Below are positions 8,023 to 14,690 of a stretch of 57,490 nucleotides of DNA, one piece after another. The translations under genes and the position numbers were made by a program. This DNA is from Actinomycetota bacterium (GTDB lineage: Bacteria; Actinomycetota; Thermoleophilia; Solirubrobacterales; Solirubrobacteraceae). Each line of letters starts with the position of its first letter. The first letter of the stretch is position 1. The notes beneath the pieces were generated by a model. It was not told the origin of the DNA and did not search any database. It worked only from the letters and a program-made list of their open reading frames with translations. The stretch lies in NCBI GenBank assembly GCA_009699865.1, contig WLNJ01000010.1:1-57490 (forward strand), in the 5' to 3' direction.

Positions 8023-8715
8023 ATGAACTTCCCGACCCCAACTGACATCAGCATTCCTGGGGCCGACTTGGTCAAGCGCGTCAAGCCAAAGCTTCGCGGT
8101 TACGTCCACCAGTACTCGTTCTTTGTCGCCGTTGTAATGGGCGTCCTACTCGCAGCCTTCGCCCACGGGGCAACAGCGACCGCCGCTGCAGCCATTTACG
8201 GAGCGTCCCTTGCTGGCCTGCTCGGAACTAGTGCTCTGTACCACCGGGTGACTTGGTCTGAAGCAGCTAGAAGGCGCATGCGCAAGCTCGACCACTCAAT
8301 GATCTTCGTGCTGATCGCCGGCACTGTTACCCCAATCGCCCTGCTTGCCGTCAAGGGAACATTCGGCATTGTGCTGCTCAGCCTTGTCTGGGGTGTTGCC
8401 ATTGCTGGCGTTGTCATGTCACTCGCGTGGATCTCCGCCCCCAAGCCACTGACCGCCGGCATCTATGTCTTCGCTGGCCTGCTCGGCGTGATCGCCGTTG
8501 GGCAACTCGCCGGCACGGTAGGCCTTGTAGCCGTTGGCGGCCTTGCCCTGGGCGGCCTCCTGTTCATCATCGGAGCAGCGATCTACGCGACCGAAAAGCC
8601 CGACCCGTTCCCCAGCATCTTTGGTTACCACGAGATCTTCCATGTGCTCGTCGTGGTCGCAGCCGCAATCCACTTCGGTGTGATCGCAGGCTGGGTCGTT
8701 CCCCTCAGCGCCTAG
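8023..8715 (+). CDS. Hemolysin III family (PAQR/TrhA-like) membrane protein
   Basis: A 230-residue integral membrane protein with about seven hydrophobic segments. The family's polar positions are present: S-x3-H in GTSALYHRVTW, Asp in KLDHSMIF, and the C-terminal H-x3-H in FGYHEIFHVLV. A further His (AIHFG) follows in the last helix region. These residues form the metal site of PAQR-type hydrolases. Bacterial members have been linked to membrane lipid homeostasis; the hemolysin name is historical. The gene lies between the metallophosphatase and tRNA-Thr. Confidence 0.92.
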   Translation: MNFPTPTDISIPGADLVKRVKPKLRGYVHQYSFFVAVVMGVLLAAFAHGATATAAAAIYGASLAGLLGTSALYHRVTWSEAARRRMRKLDHSMIFVLIAGTVTPIALLAVKGTFGIVLLSLVWGVAIAGVVMSLAWISAPKPLTAGIYVFAGLLGVIAVGQLAGTVGLVAVGGLALGGLLFIIGAAIYATEKPDPFPSIFGYHEIFHVLVVVAAAIHFGVIAGWVVPLSA

Positions 8716-8746
8716 GCAAGCGCGGGCGCGATACCCTCTCGGCATT

Positions 8747-8819
8747 GCCCTCCTAGCTCAGTCGGTAGAGCGCTTCCATGGTAAGGAAGAGGTCATCGGT
8801 TCGAATCCGATGGAGGGCT
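8747..8819 (+). tRNA. tRNA-Thr (anticodon GGT)
   Basis: The acceptor GCCCTCC (8747-8753) pairs with GGAGGGC (8812-8818), with discriminator T8819. The D arm is GCTC-AGTCGGTA-GAGC. The anticodon stem CTTCC/GGAAG encloses ATGGTAA with GGT at 8780-8782, and the T loop is TTCGAAT. CCA is not encoded. A possible -10 hexamer, TACCCT, lies about 10 bases upstream. Confidence 0.97.
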
Positions 8820-8982
8820 CTTCTTGTTTCCTCAGTAAGGGCGGACTAAAACCGGGTATGTGCCCCAGGCTGGCCTGACTCCTGTTTTGCCTCGGCGTAC
8901 ATCTGGCGTACATTCTTCTCGAGATCGCAATGCCAACGGCGGGTAGCTTGTGGTTATAAGAGTGAGCGAGTAGCCTCACTGC

Positions 8983-9435
8983 ATGATCAAACTCAAGCGG
9001 CTGATAGGTACCGTCGTTCTCATGTCGGTGCTCGGTGCACTAATTGCCCAGCCAGCGTTGGCGAGTCGCACTCATGTGAGAATTCTCTCGGTTCGTACGT
9101 TCACGAGTCATGGCGGGCCGGTCCAGAAGTTTGATCAGGTTCTGATTCGGATTTGCGGGTATGGCAATGTCAAGAGCGCCCGAGTTACCTATCGCGCAAC
9201 ATCCTACATTTTAGATACTTGGCCTTACTTCGAGCCTCCCGACCCATGGGGCCACAAGAAGGGCTACTGCTGGAGTAACGTCGCCAATCTCTCTTCCCCT
9301 TGGAACTACTCGTCATATTTCGCCAGTGACCTAGTTCCACACCGCCTCTGGAACCACCGGCGGACAGTGTGTGTGCGTGCTAAGACGCGGGGCAGCGAGT
9401 GGAGCGACCTAGCCTGCCTCAGGTATCGCGGCTAG
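8983..9435 (+). CDS. Small secreted protein of unknown function
   Basis: A 150-residue protein with a clear signal peptide (MIKLKRLIG, a hydrophobic core, then PALA|S). The mature part is rich in aromatics, Arg and Ser and has four Cys (ICGYG, GYCWS, VCVRA, LACLRY), which could make two disulfides outside the cell. No known domain is recognised. A TTATAA hexamer lies at 8954-8959 and an inverted repeat AGTGAG/CTCACT at 8961-8980, between this hexamer and the ATG. The gene lies just before a decayed gene fragment and a second small secreted protein, so this is an accessory patch. Confidence 0.65.
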   Translation: MIKLKRLIGTVVLMSVLGALIAQPALASRTHVRILSVRTFTSHGGPVQKFDQVLIRICGYGNVKSARVTYRATSYILDTWPYFEPPDPWGHKKGYCWSNVANLSSPWNYSSYFASDLVPHRLWNHRRTVCVRAKTRGSEWSDLACLRYRG

Positions 9436-9448
9436 TGGTCGTCTCTGA

Positions 9449-9634
9449 CAATCCCTTCACCCTCGTTCACTCAATGATGCCCGCGCTTACACCCTGACCT
9501 GCAAGATCACCAAGGCAGGCCGTAAGGCACTGCGCCAGGCAGCCATGAGCTTGACTCTCACCACCACCTTCACCCCAACTGGTGGAACGAAAGCAACAAA
9601 GACTCAAGTAGTCAAGCTCAGGCGTACGCGCTAG
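9449..9634 (+). pseudogene. Start-less C-terminal fragment of a secreted repeat-type protein
   Basis: After an in-frame TGA at 9446-9448, an open frame of 61 codons runs to a TAG at 9632-9634 with no usable start near its beginning. It reads as DARAYTLTCKITKAGRKAL, then a segment containing LTTTFTPTGGTKATKTQ, ending VVKLRRTR. This LTxxTTFTPTGGT module with a basic end is, from memory, a common C-terminal unit of large secreted proteins in Thermoleophilia. The likeliest reading is the remnant of a deleted larger gene. A leaderless or internal-ATG peptide of about 29 residues cannot be excluded. Confidence 0.55.
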
Positions 9635-9672
9635 GGCCGCGGCCCTAGTCCCCACGGCCCCCCGTCGACGGA

Positions 9673-9678
9673 TAGGGT
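9673..9678 (+). promoter_or_regulatory. Candidate -10 box, leaderless secreted-protein gene
   Basis: TAGGGT ends 6 bases before the ATG at 9685. Transcription would begin essentially at the start codon. Confidence 0.35.
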
Positions 9679-9684
9679 CAGCGA

Positions 9685-10155
9685 ATGAACAAGACCCCGC
9701 TGCTTCCCGTACTTGCCCTGACCGCCGTTCTCCTCGTTCCAGCCGTTGCCGTAGCGGAGTCAATTCCTAACCCCACGGCCAAGATCAGCTCGACGCGCGG
9801 GTCCGGTGCCGCCGGTTGCGTGCAGTCAACGAAGCGGGTTAGGTTCACCATTGTTCCCAACTGGCGGTATTACACGATTCACTCGGCGACAGTGCAACTT
9901 GATGGACGCCGTATTGCTTCGCGGACTTATTCCCCTGGTTCGAGCATCTTGGCCAAGAGCTTCGTCGCCACAGTCAACCTTTCCCGCCTCTCAGCTGGCA
10001 GGCATACCCTCAAGCTGACGGGCATGGTTGGCGTTCCGGCTGGGCGACGTGCAGCTAGAAGCGCCAGTGTTTACACACCAGCCATGCCGCCGTCGTATCT
10101 CGGCAAGGTTGTTCAGACGGCTCGTATCACCAAGTGTGTGGCCTTCACCGGCTAG
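9685..10155 (+). CDS. Small secreted protein, possible immunoglobulin-like fold
   Basis: A 156-residue protein with an N-terminal signal peptide (MNKTPLLPVLALTAVLLVPA, then VAVAES). The mature chain alternates short beta-like runs (KRVRFTIVP, IHSATVQLDGRRI, ATVNLSRLSAGRHTLKLTGMV) typical of a secreted beta-sandwich. Two Cys (AAGCVQS and ITKCVAF) sit near the ends and could form a disulfide. I recognise no family. It is followed by a bidirectional terminator shared with the convergent peroxiredoxin gene. Confidence 0.65.
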   Translation: MNKTPLLPVLALTAVLLVPAVAVAESIPNPTAKISSTRGSGAAGCVQSTKRVRFTIVPNWRYYTIHSATVQLDGRRIASRTYSPGSSILAKSFVATVNLSRLSAGRHTLKLTGMVGVPAGRRAARSASVYTPAMPPSYLGKVVQTARITKCVAFTG

Positions 10156-10164
10156 ATCAGCCAA

Positions 10165-10201
10165 CAAAAAAGGCCGGCAGCTTTCGCCACCGGCCTCTTT
10201 G
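10165..10201. terminator. Bidirectional intrinsic terminator
   Basis: A perfect 7-bp stem AGGCCGG (10171-10177)/CCGGCCT (10190-10196) lies between convergent stops. It is flanked by six A on the left, which become a T tract on the minus strand, and by CTTT on the right. It should work well for the peroxiredoxin gene and more weakly for the secreted-protein gene. Confidence 0.8.
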
Positions 10202-10214
10202 AAACTGGGTTGGG

Positions 10215-10877
10215 CTAGACCGTTGTTGGGTCAGCCACAATCCGGATGTATGGGCGTGGCTCTTCCCAGCCCTCCGGGTACTTCTCTTTCGCAGCCTCGT
10301 TGCTGACTGAGCCGGCGATGATCACATCGTCGCCTGGCTGCCATTGGGCTGGTGTTGCCACCGCATGCTTGGCTGTCAGCTGGAGTGAGTCGATGACACG
10401 CAGGACCTCGTCGAAGTTACGCCCTGTGGTCATTGGGTAGATCAGGACGAGCTTGATCTTCTTGTCTGGTCCGACAACGAACACATTGCGCAGCGTCTGG
10501 TTGTCAGCGGGGGTCCGCTCGGTTGGGTCACCTTCAACGTCTGATGGGAGCATCCCGTAGAGCTTGGCGACGTTGTAGTCGGTGTCTGAGATCAGCGGAT
10601 AGTTAGGTGCAGTGCCCTGAGTCTCGGCAATGTCAACAGCCCACTTCTCGTGGTTCTCAAGTGGATCAACGGACAGGCCGATGATCTTCACGTTGCGCTT
10701 GGCAAAGTCTGGCTCGATTGACGCCATGTAGCCAAGCTCAGTGGTGCAGACAGGGGTGAAGTTACGTGGGTGGGAGAACATCACTGCCCACGAGTCGCCG
10801 ATCCAGTCGTGGAAGTCGATCGTGCCCTCGGTGGTTTGAGCGGTGAAATTGGGTGCTGTATCGCCGATTGTTGGCAT
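10215..10877 (-). CDS. 1-Cys peroxiredoxin (Prx6 type)
   Basis: A 220-residue thiol peroxidase of the AhpC/TSA superfamily that reduces hydroperoxides. The peroxidatic Cys44 lies in NFTPVCTTELG, and it is the only Cys in the protein, so there is no resolving Cys. The long C-terminal domain (KLVLIYPMTTGRNFDEVLR to GWEEPRPYIRIV) identifies the Prx6 subfamily. Arg replaces the more usual Asp or Glu in the HPxxFTPVC segment. The start has a strong RBS (AAGGAGACC just upstream of ATG). A promoter with a dyad in its spacer precedes the gene, hinting at redox or iron-sulfur-dependent control. Confidence 0.95.
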   Translation of the reverse strand: MPTIGDTAPNFTAQTTEGTIDFHDWIGDSWAVMFSHPRNFTPVCTTELGYMASIEPDFAKRNVKIIGLSVDPLENHEKWAVDIAETQGTAPNYPLISDTDYNVAKLYGMLPSDVEGDPTERTPADNQTLRNVFVVGPDKKIKLVLIYPMTTGRNFDEVLRVIDSLQLTAKHAVATPAQWQPGDDVIIAGSVSNEAAKEKYPEGWEEPRPYIRIVADPTTV

Positions 10878-10944
10878 CTTGGGTCTCCTTGGGAGTTGGT
10901 TTTGGGGCGTATTGACAGGGCATCCATAGGCCCCGCGTTCTTAA

Positions 10945-10973
10945 AGCATACAAACCTGATCGGTTTTTCGCAA
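10945..10973 (-). promoter_or_regulatory. Peroxiredoxin promoter with operator-like dyad in the spacer
   Basis: On the minus strand a -35-like TTGCGA (10973-10968) and a -10-like TATGCT (10950-10945) are separated by exactly 17 bases. The spacer carries a perfect inverted repeat, AAACC-N5-GGTTT (10952-10966). A regulator bound there would contact the promoter face directly. The 5' leader would be about 60 bases and includes the RBS of the peroxiredoxin gene. Confidence 0.5.
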
Positions 10974-11014
10974 TTAGGTGTCCGAGAGTGCGGCGACTAC
11001 CATCATTCGTCGAG

Positions 11015-12715
11015 GTGAGCACAACGACAGACAGGCCAACAAGCCCTAGCGCTCACCGCGCGCGAAAGGCCATGCCACGCCGCTACTTCGCTGCGCTGCT
11101 GACCATCCTGGTTACAGCATTCACATTCCGGATCTGGGGAATCAGCCACGGACTGCCATACGCCTACAACCTCGACGAAAGCAACTACTACGTCACGCGC
11201 GCAATCAGGATGGTGGACGGAGGACTGAACCCACACTGGTTCGTCAACCCACCTGGCTTCACGTATCTGCTCGCACTCGGGTTCAAAGTCCTCTCTGGCG
11301 GCGGCCGCGGCTTCGCAGAGGTCTACGCCCGCAACCCAGAACCGGTCTGGATTCTGGCCAGGACAATCAGCGCACTGCTCGGCACACTCGCCGTGGGCTT
11401 GGTCTACGCCACTGGCGCCAAGCTCTTCAACCGTCGAGCCGGGCTATTCGCGGCCGCTGCCTTGGCCGTGGGGTTCCTCCCCGTCTACTACGGCCACCTA
11501 GCCCTCAATGACTCACCGCTCCTTGTGCCGCTGACCCTCGCACTGTTTGGCGCAGCAGGAATCATCAAGGGCCCAGGCAAATGGGATTACCTGATCGCGG
11601 GAATTGGACTCGGGCTGGCCTGTGGGATTAAATACACGGGCGGATTTGTCCTCGTTGCCATCATCTGTGCGGCTTGGCAGGACAAAGAAGGACGCGCCCG
11701 CGGCATGGCCACAGTCGTTGGCGTCGCAGTCCTCATGTTCGTGATCATCAACCCGTACAGCCTGCTCGACTTCGCAGCCTTCAGCCGCGACCTAGGGCAT
11801 CAAGCCGAGGCCTCATCAGGCGCTGGGAAGCTGGGGCAGACAGGGACAGGCGGGGTGCTCTACTACCTCGGGGTTCAGCTGTGGGGACTGGGGTGGGTCC
11901 CGACATTGCTGGCGGCATTCGGTGCGGTACAGCTCTCCCGAGAGGACTTTCGCCGGGCAAGAGTGCTGCTGCTTGCGCCGGCCGCCTACATCCTCTTCAT
12001 GGGCCTCCACGCCAGGTGGTTTGGCCGTTGGGGCCTCCCATTGATTCCATTCACATGCCTACTGGCAGGCTGGTCTGCGAGCTGGCTGATTAGCCGGGCA
12101 CAGCAGCACTCGCGCAACATTGGCCTTGCGGTAACGGCCCTGCTGGCAGTAGCGGTCTGTGCGCAGGGGGTCGTAGCCAGCATCCACCTAGACACGGTTC
12201 TGTCCCAGCCAGATACACGGGCGGTGGCGCGCGCCTGGATGAGCGACAACATTCCCAAGAAGGCAAAGATTGTGATCGAGCCAGGCGTAGTTCCTGAGGC
12301 ATGGGTGCGCGACCTGAGCCGCTCAACACAAGCACGGATTCGCAAACGCCGCTGGGAAATCTGGTCACTCAACCAATGGCACATTGCGACTGCGGATCAG
12401 TATCCGGCTGCGCTGAATAGAGATCTACTCAAGCACTACACGCTCTTTGGCTGGTGCTGGGTTGTGACCTCGTCCCTCCAACGCGGAAGGGTTGAGCGCG
12501 ATCCCGCCCGATCACCCGGAGGAGTTGAGTTCTACCGATCGCTGTTTGCCCACGGGAAGCTCATGTTCAAGGTCTCTCCATGGGAGCGAAGGAGCGTGGA
12601 CTTGCCGTTCAGCTTTGATGACTCCTACAACTACAGACCGTCCGACTACAACCGGCCTGGCCCCGTGATCTCCGTCTACCGCCTCCACGGCGGGAAGTGT
12701 GGCCCCGTCAACTAG
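11015..12715 (+). CDS. GT-C fold membrane glycosyltransferase (GT39/ArnT-like)
   Basis: A 566-residue polytopic membrane protein. The first extracytoplasmic loop carries the acidic motif YNLDESNYYVTRA followed by NPPGF, as in PMT/ArnT-type glycosyltransferases that use polyprenyl-phosphate sugars. About ten or more hydrophobic segments follow, then a soluble C-terminal domain of about 170 residues. A role in transferring a sugar to a cell-envelope acceptor is inferred. GTG 11015 is preferred because a TACCAT -10 hexamer ends 11 bases before it; GTG 10988 and ATG 11072 are alternatives. The gene is divergent from the peroxiredoxin gene and they share a regulatory region of about 100 bases. Confidence 0.8.
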   Translation: MSTTTDRPTSPSAHRARKAMPRRYFAALLTILVTAFTFRIWGISHGLPYAYNLDESNYYVTRAIRMVDGGLNPHWFVNPPGFTYLLALGFKVLSGGGRGFAEVYARNPEPVWILARTISALLGTLAVGLVYATGAKLFNRRAGLFAAAALAVGFLPVYYGHLALNDSPLLVPLTLALFGAAGIIKGPGKWDYLIAGIGLGLACGIKYTGGFVLVAIICAAWQDKEGRARGMATVVGVAVLMFVIINPYSLLDFAAFSRDLGHQAEASSGAGKLGQTGTGGVLYYLGVQLWGLGWVPTLLAAFGAVQLSREDFRRARVLLLAPAAYILFMGLHARWFGRWGLPLIPFTCLLAGWSASWLISRAQQHSRNIGLAVTALLAVAVCAQGVVASIHLDTVLSQPDTRAVARAWMSDNIPKKAKIVIEPGVVPEAWVRDLSRSTQARIRKRRWEIWSLNQWHIATADQYPAALNRDLLKHYTLFGWCWVVTSSLQRGRVERDPARSPGGVEFYRSLFAHGKLMFKVSPWERRSVDLPFSFDDSYNYRPSDYNRPGPVISVYRLHGGKCGPVN

Positions 12716-12741
12716 CGACTCAGCGCGGACGGAGAGTCAGG

Positions 12742-14202
12742 CTAGATCCCGTCCTCAGCGCTAACGCGGCCGGAATCAATTGCCGCCAGCAGTGCCGCGT
12801 GGTCGGCATCGTTCTGATCGGCGTAAGCGCTCGAGAAAGCGGCAAGTGATTCACCCATTACTTCACCGTTGCCCACATAACCGCTGATCACACCTGGGTA
12901 GCCGCCCCTTGCATGGGCGCGGGCCAGAGTCGCACCGCAGAGCTCGGCATATGCGGCCAAGCGGATTGCGTCCATTGTTTCCACCTCGGCTGAGCCCTTC
13001 ATGTCCCGCAGCTGACGAACGTAGAAGTCCCTCTGCTGAGGTCCGGTTCCGGTGAACCAGCCAAGGAAGGAATCGCTCGCAGACTGCATGAGCCGCTGCC
13101 CTTGTACAACTCGCTCGCCCTGATGCGCGTATTCGCTGGCCCCAGCGTAAGGAGCCAAAACTGACTCCTGTGCTTCCTTGAGCTGGAGGAAGAGGGGGTC
13201 ATCCTCGCGATCGCCCATCAACAGGATCATGAACGCCTCAGTGCCAACGGACCCGACGCCAACAACCTTGCGTGCGAAGTCAACGAGGTGATAACGGTCA
13301 AGCAGGAAACGGCGGTCAGGTTGGATGGTTGTCAGATAGTCCGTCATCGCCTGAGTGACGATTGCCTGCGCATTAGGGAACTCAGCCTCAGGGAAGCGGA
13401 CAATCAGAGGTGGCTCCTCGCGGATCTGAAAGCTGCCCTTGCCATCCGGCTCGGCAAACCGTGTCAGTGCGCCAATGCTCGTCTTACGCCTAGCCTTGCG
13501 GATCTCGCGTTCAGTGGCCTTACGGCCCTTCGGACGGCCAGTCTCCTGGACCAAACGCTCAATGTGGTCAAGGTCAATCCTCGCGTACCAAGAGTCCGCC
13601 CAGCGGAGGTTGGCGAGCATCTCCATCGCCTGCTGATAAGCCGTGACACATGACTTAACCGCAGCACTCCTGTCCTTGGCGGGAAAGCCATTGTCGCGGC
13701 CGGCGATCTCAACGCTCGCTGTTAGCCGCTTGAGGTCCCACTCGAACGGAGCGGGAAGCGTCTCATCGAAATCGTTGAGGTCAAAAACAAGCCGACGATC
13801 CGGAGCCGCATAGGCCCCGAAGTTGACCAAGTGTGCGTCGCCGCAGCATTGGACACGGATCTTGGTTGTAGCGGAATGAGCCAAGTCCCAGGCCATGATT
13901 GCCGCCCCGCCGCGGAAGAAAGCAAATGGGGACGCGGCCATCCGCCCGTGCCTGATTGGGATCAGGTCTGCGACGCGCGTTTGGGCTTGCTGCTCAAGAA
14001 TTGCGATTGGGTCAGGCCGCTGCGGAGCCGGTCTCCACTTGCCGTGCGCTGACCGCGGTACGTCCTTACGGAAGTTGCGGCCACGGGACAGACGTTCCTT
14101 GTTAGCGGCGGACGGCTCTGTCAGGCGGGGGTCGGTGCTTTCACGGCCACCCCAATCAAACAGGCGGCGCGCGTCAGGTGTGGTGGAGTCCGCTTTGCCC
14201 AT
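12742..14202 (-). CDS. DUF2252 family protein
   Basis: A 486-residue cytoplasmic protein with no signal or membrane segment. It carries the hallmarks of DUF2252: RMAASPFAFFRGGA, CCGDAHLVNFGAYAAPDRR and FDLNDFDETLPAPFEWDLKRL. The GDAHLxNFG and DLNDFDE blocks resemble a kinase-like (aminoglycoside phosphotransferase-related) catalytic site, so a phosphotransferase activity is possible but unproven. Full length for the family. It is convergent with the glycosyltransferase gene, with 26 bases between the stops. Confidence 0.88.
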   Translation of the reverse strand: MGKADSTTPDARRLFDWGGRESTDPRLTEPSAANKERLSRGRNFRKDVPRSAHGKWRPAPQRPDPIAILEQQAQTRVADLIPIRHGRMAASPFAFFRGGAAIMAWDLAHSATTKIRVQCCGDAHLVNFGAYAAPDRRLVFDLNDFDETLPAPFEWDLKRLTASVEIAGRDNGFPAKDRSAAVKSCVTAYQQAMEMLANLRWADSWYARIDLDHIERLVQETGRPKGRKATEREIRKARRKTSIGALTRFAEPDGKGSFQIREEPPLIVRFPEAEFPNAQAIVTQAMTDYLTTIQPDRRFLLDRYHLVDFARKVVGVGSVGTEAFMILLMGDREDDPLFLQLKEAQESVLAPYAGASEYAHQGERVVQGQRLMQSASDSFLGWFTGTGPQQRDFYVRQLRDMKGSAEVETMDAIRLAAYAELCGATLARAHARGGYPGVISGYVGNGEVMGESLAAFSSAYADQNDADHAALLAAIDSGRVSAEDGI

Positions 14203-14237
14203 CCCCCGAGGTTACTCAGTGCCAGTTAGCGCGGGTA

Positions 14238-14690
14238 CTAGATGGCGGAGTTGCCGCGGCGAGCACGACTTGCGGCAAGGCCAAACGCACCGATGATGCT
14301 GCCCAACAGTGCTGCTGGCAGTACAAGGCCAAATCCACCGGATCCACCGGACAGCGTGGTGGTCAGAGCGACGGGAATTGAAGTGGCGGTGACTGTTGCC
14401 ATCCGGTCGGCCTTGGAGAGGTCAGGAGAGCGGGGAGGAACCGTGGCAGCTGTGACGCCAGCGAAGAGATCCCCACCAGCTCTGTTGAGCGCGGCGACCT
14501 CTGAAGCGGAGAGTCCACTGGGGAGCTTCTCTGCTCCAGTGCGAACGGCGCCGGTCGGAGTAGGTACCTGCTCGATGTACTGGTCAATCCAAGGGTCGCT
14601 TGTCACGGCGGCAGCTGCTGCCGCAGGCGAGGCAAGTGCGCCACAAGTGACGAGACCGACCAGTAAAAGTGCGAGACTTCGATTCCGCAT
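14238..14690 (-). CDS. Exported, C-terminally anchored surface protein of unknown function
   Basis: A 150-residue protein with a signal peptide (MRNRSLALLLVGLVTCGALA, then SPAAAA), a low-complexity extracellular middle (DQYIEQVPTPTGAV and following), and a C-terminal transmembrane helix (GFGLVLPAALLGSIIGAFGL) ending in a basic tail. The layout is that of a cell-wall or surface protein; there is no LPxTG motif. ATG 14690 is preferred because it starts the signal peptide directly; ATG 14705 is possible. The start codon overlaps the divergent ATG of the next gene. No family is recognised. Confidence 0.6.
   Translation of the reverse strand: MRNRSLALLLVGLVTCGALASPAAAAAAVTSDPWIDQYIEQVPTPTGAVRTGAEKLPSGLSASEVAALNRAGGDLFAGVTAATVPPRSPDLSKADRMATVTATSIPVALTTTLSGGSGGFGLVLPAALLGSIIGAFGLAASRARRGNSAI

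Noticed and set aside
8820-8960. Possible phage attachment site after tRNA-Thr, including a short direct repeat GGCGTACAT
   Set aside because: No second copy of the tRNA 3' end, no integrase and no phage genes are in the window. The 9-base repeat alone is not enough.
8758-8979. Minus-strand open frame across tRNA-Thr (contains SIGFEPMTSSLPWKRST)
   Set aside because: The second half is the antisense translation of the tRNA-Thr gene, a well-known annotation artefact. The rest lacks any domain or RBS.
14242-14688. In-frame upstream extension of the O-antigen-ligase-like gene
   Set aside because: It is exactly antisense to the surface-protein gene, which has a signal peptide and a C-terminal anchor. 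The extension has no membrane or domain character.
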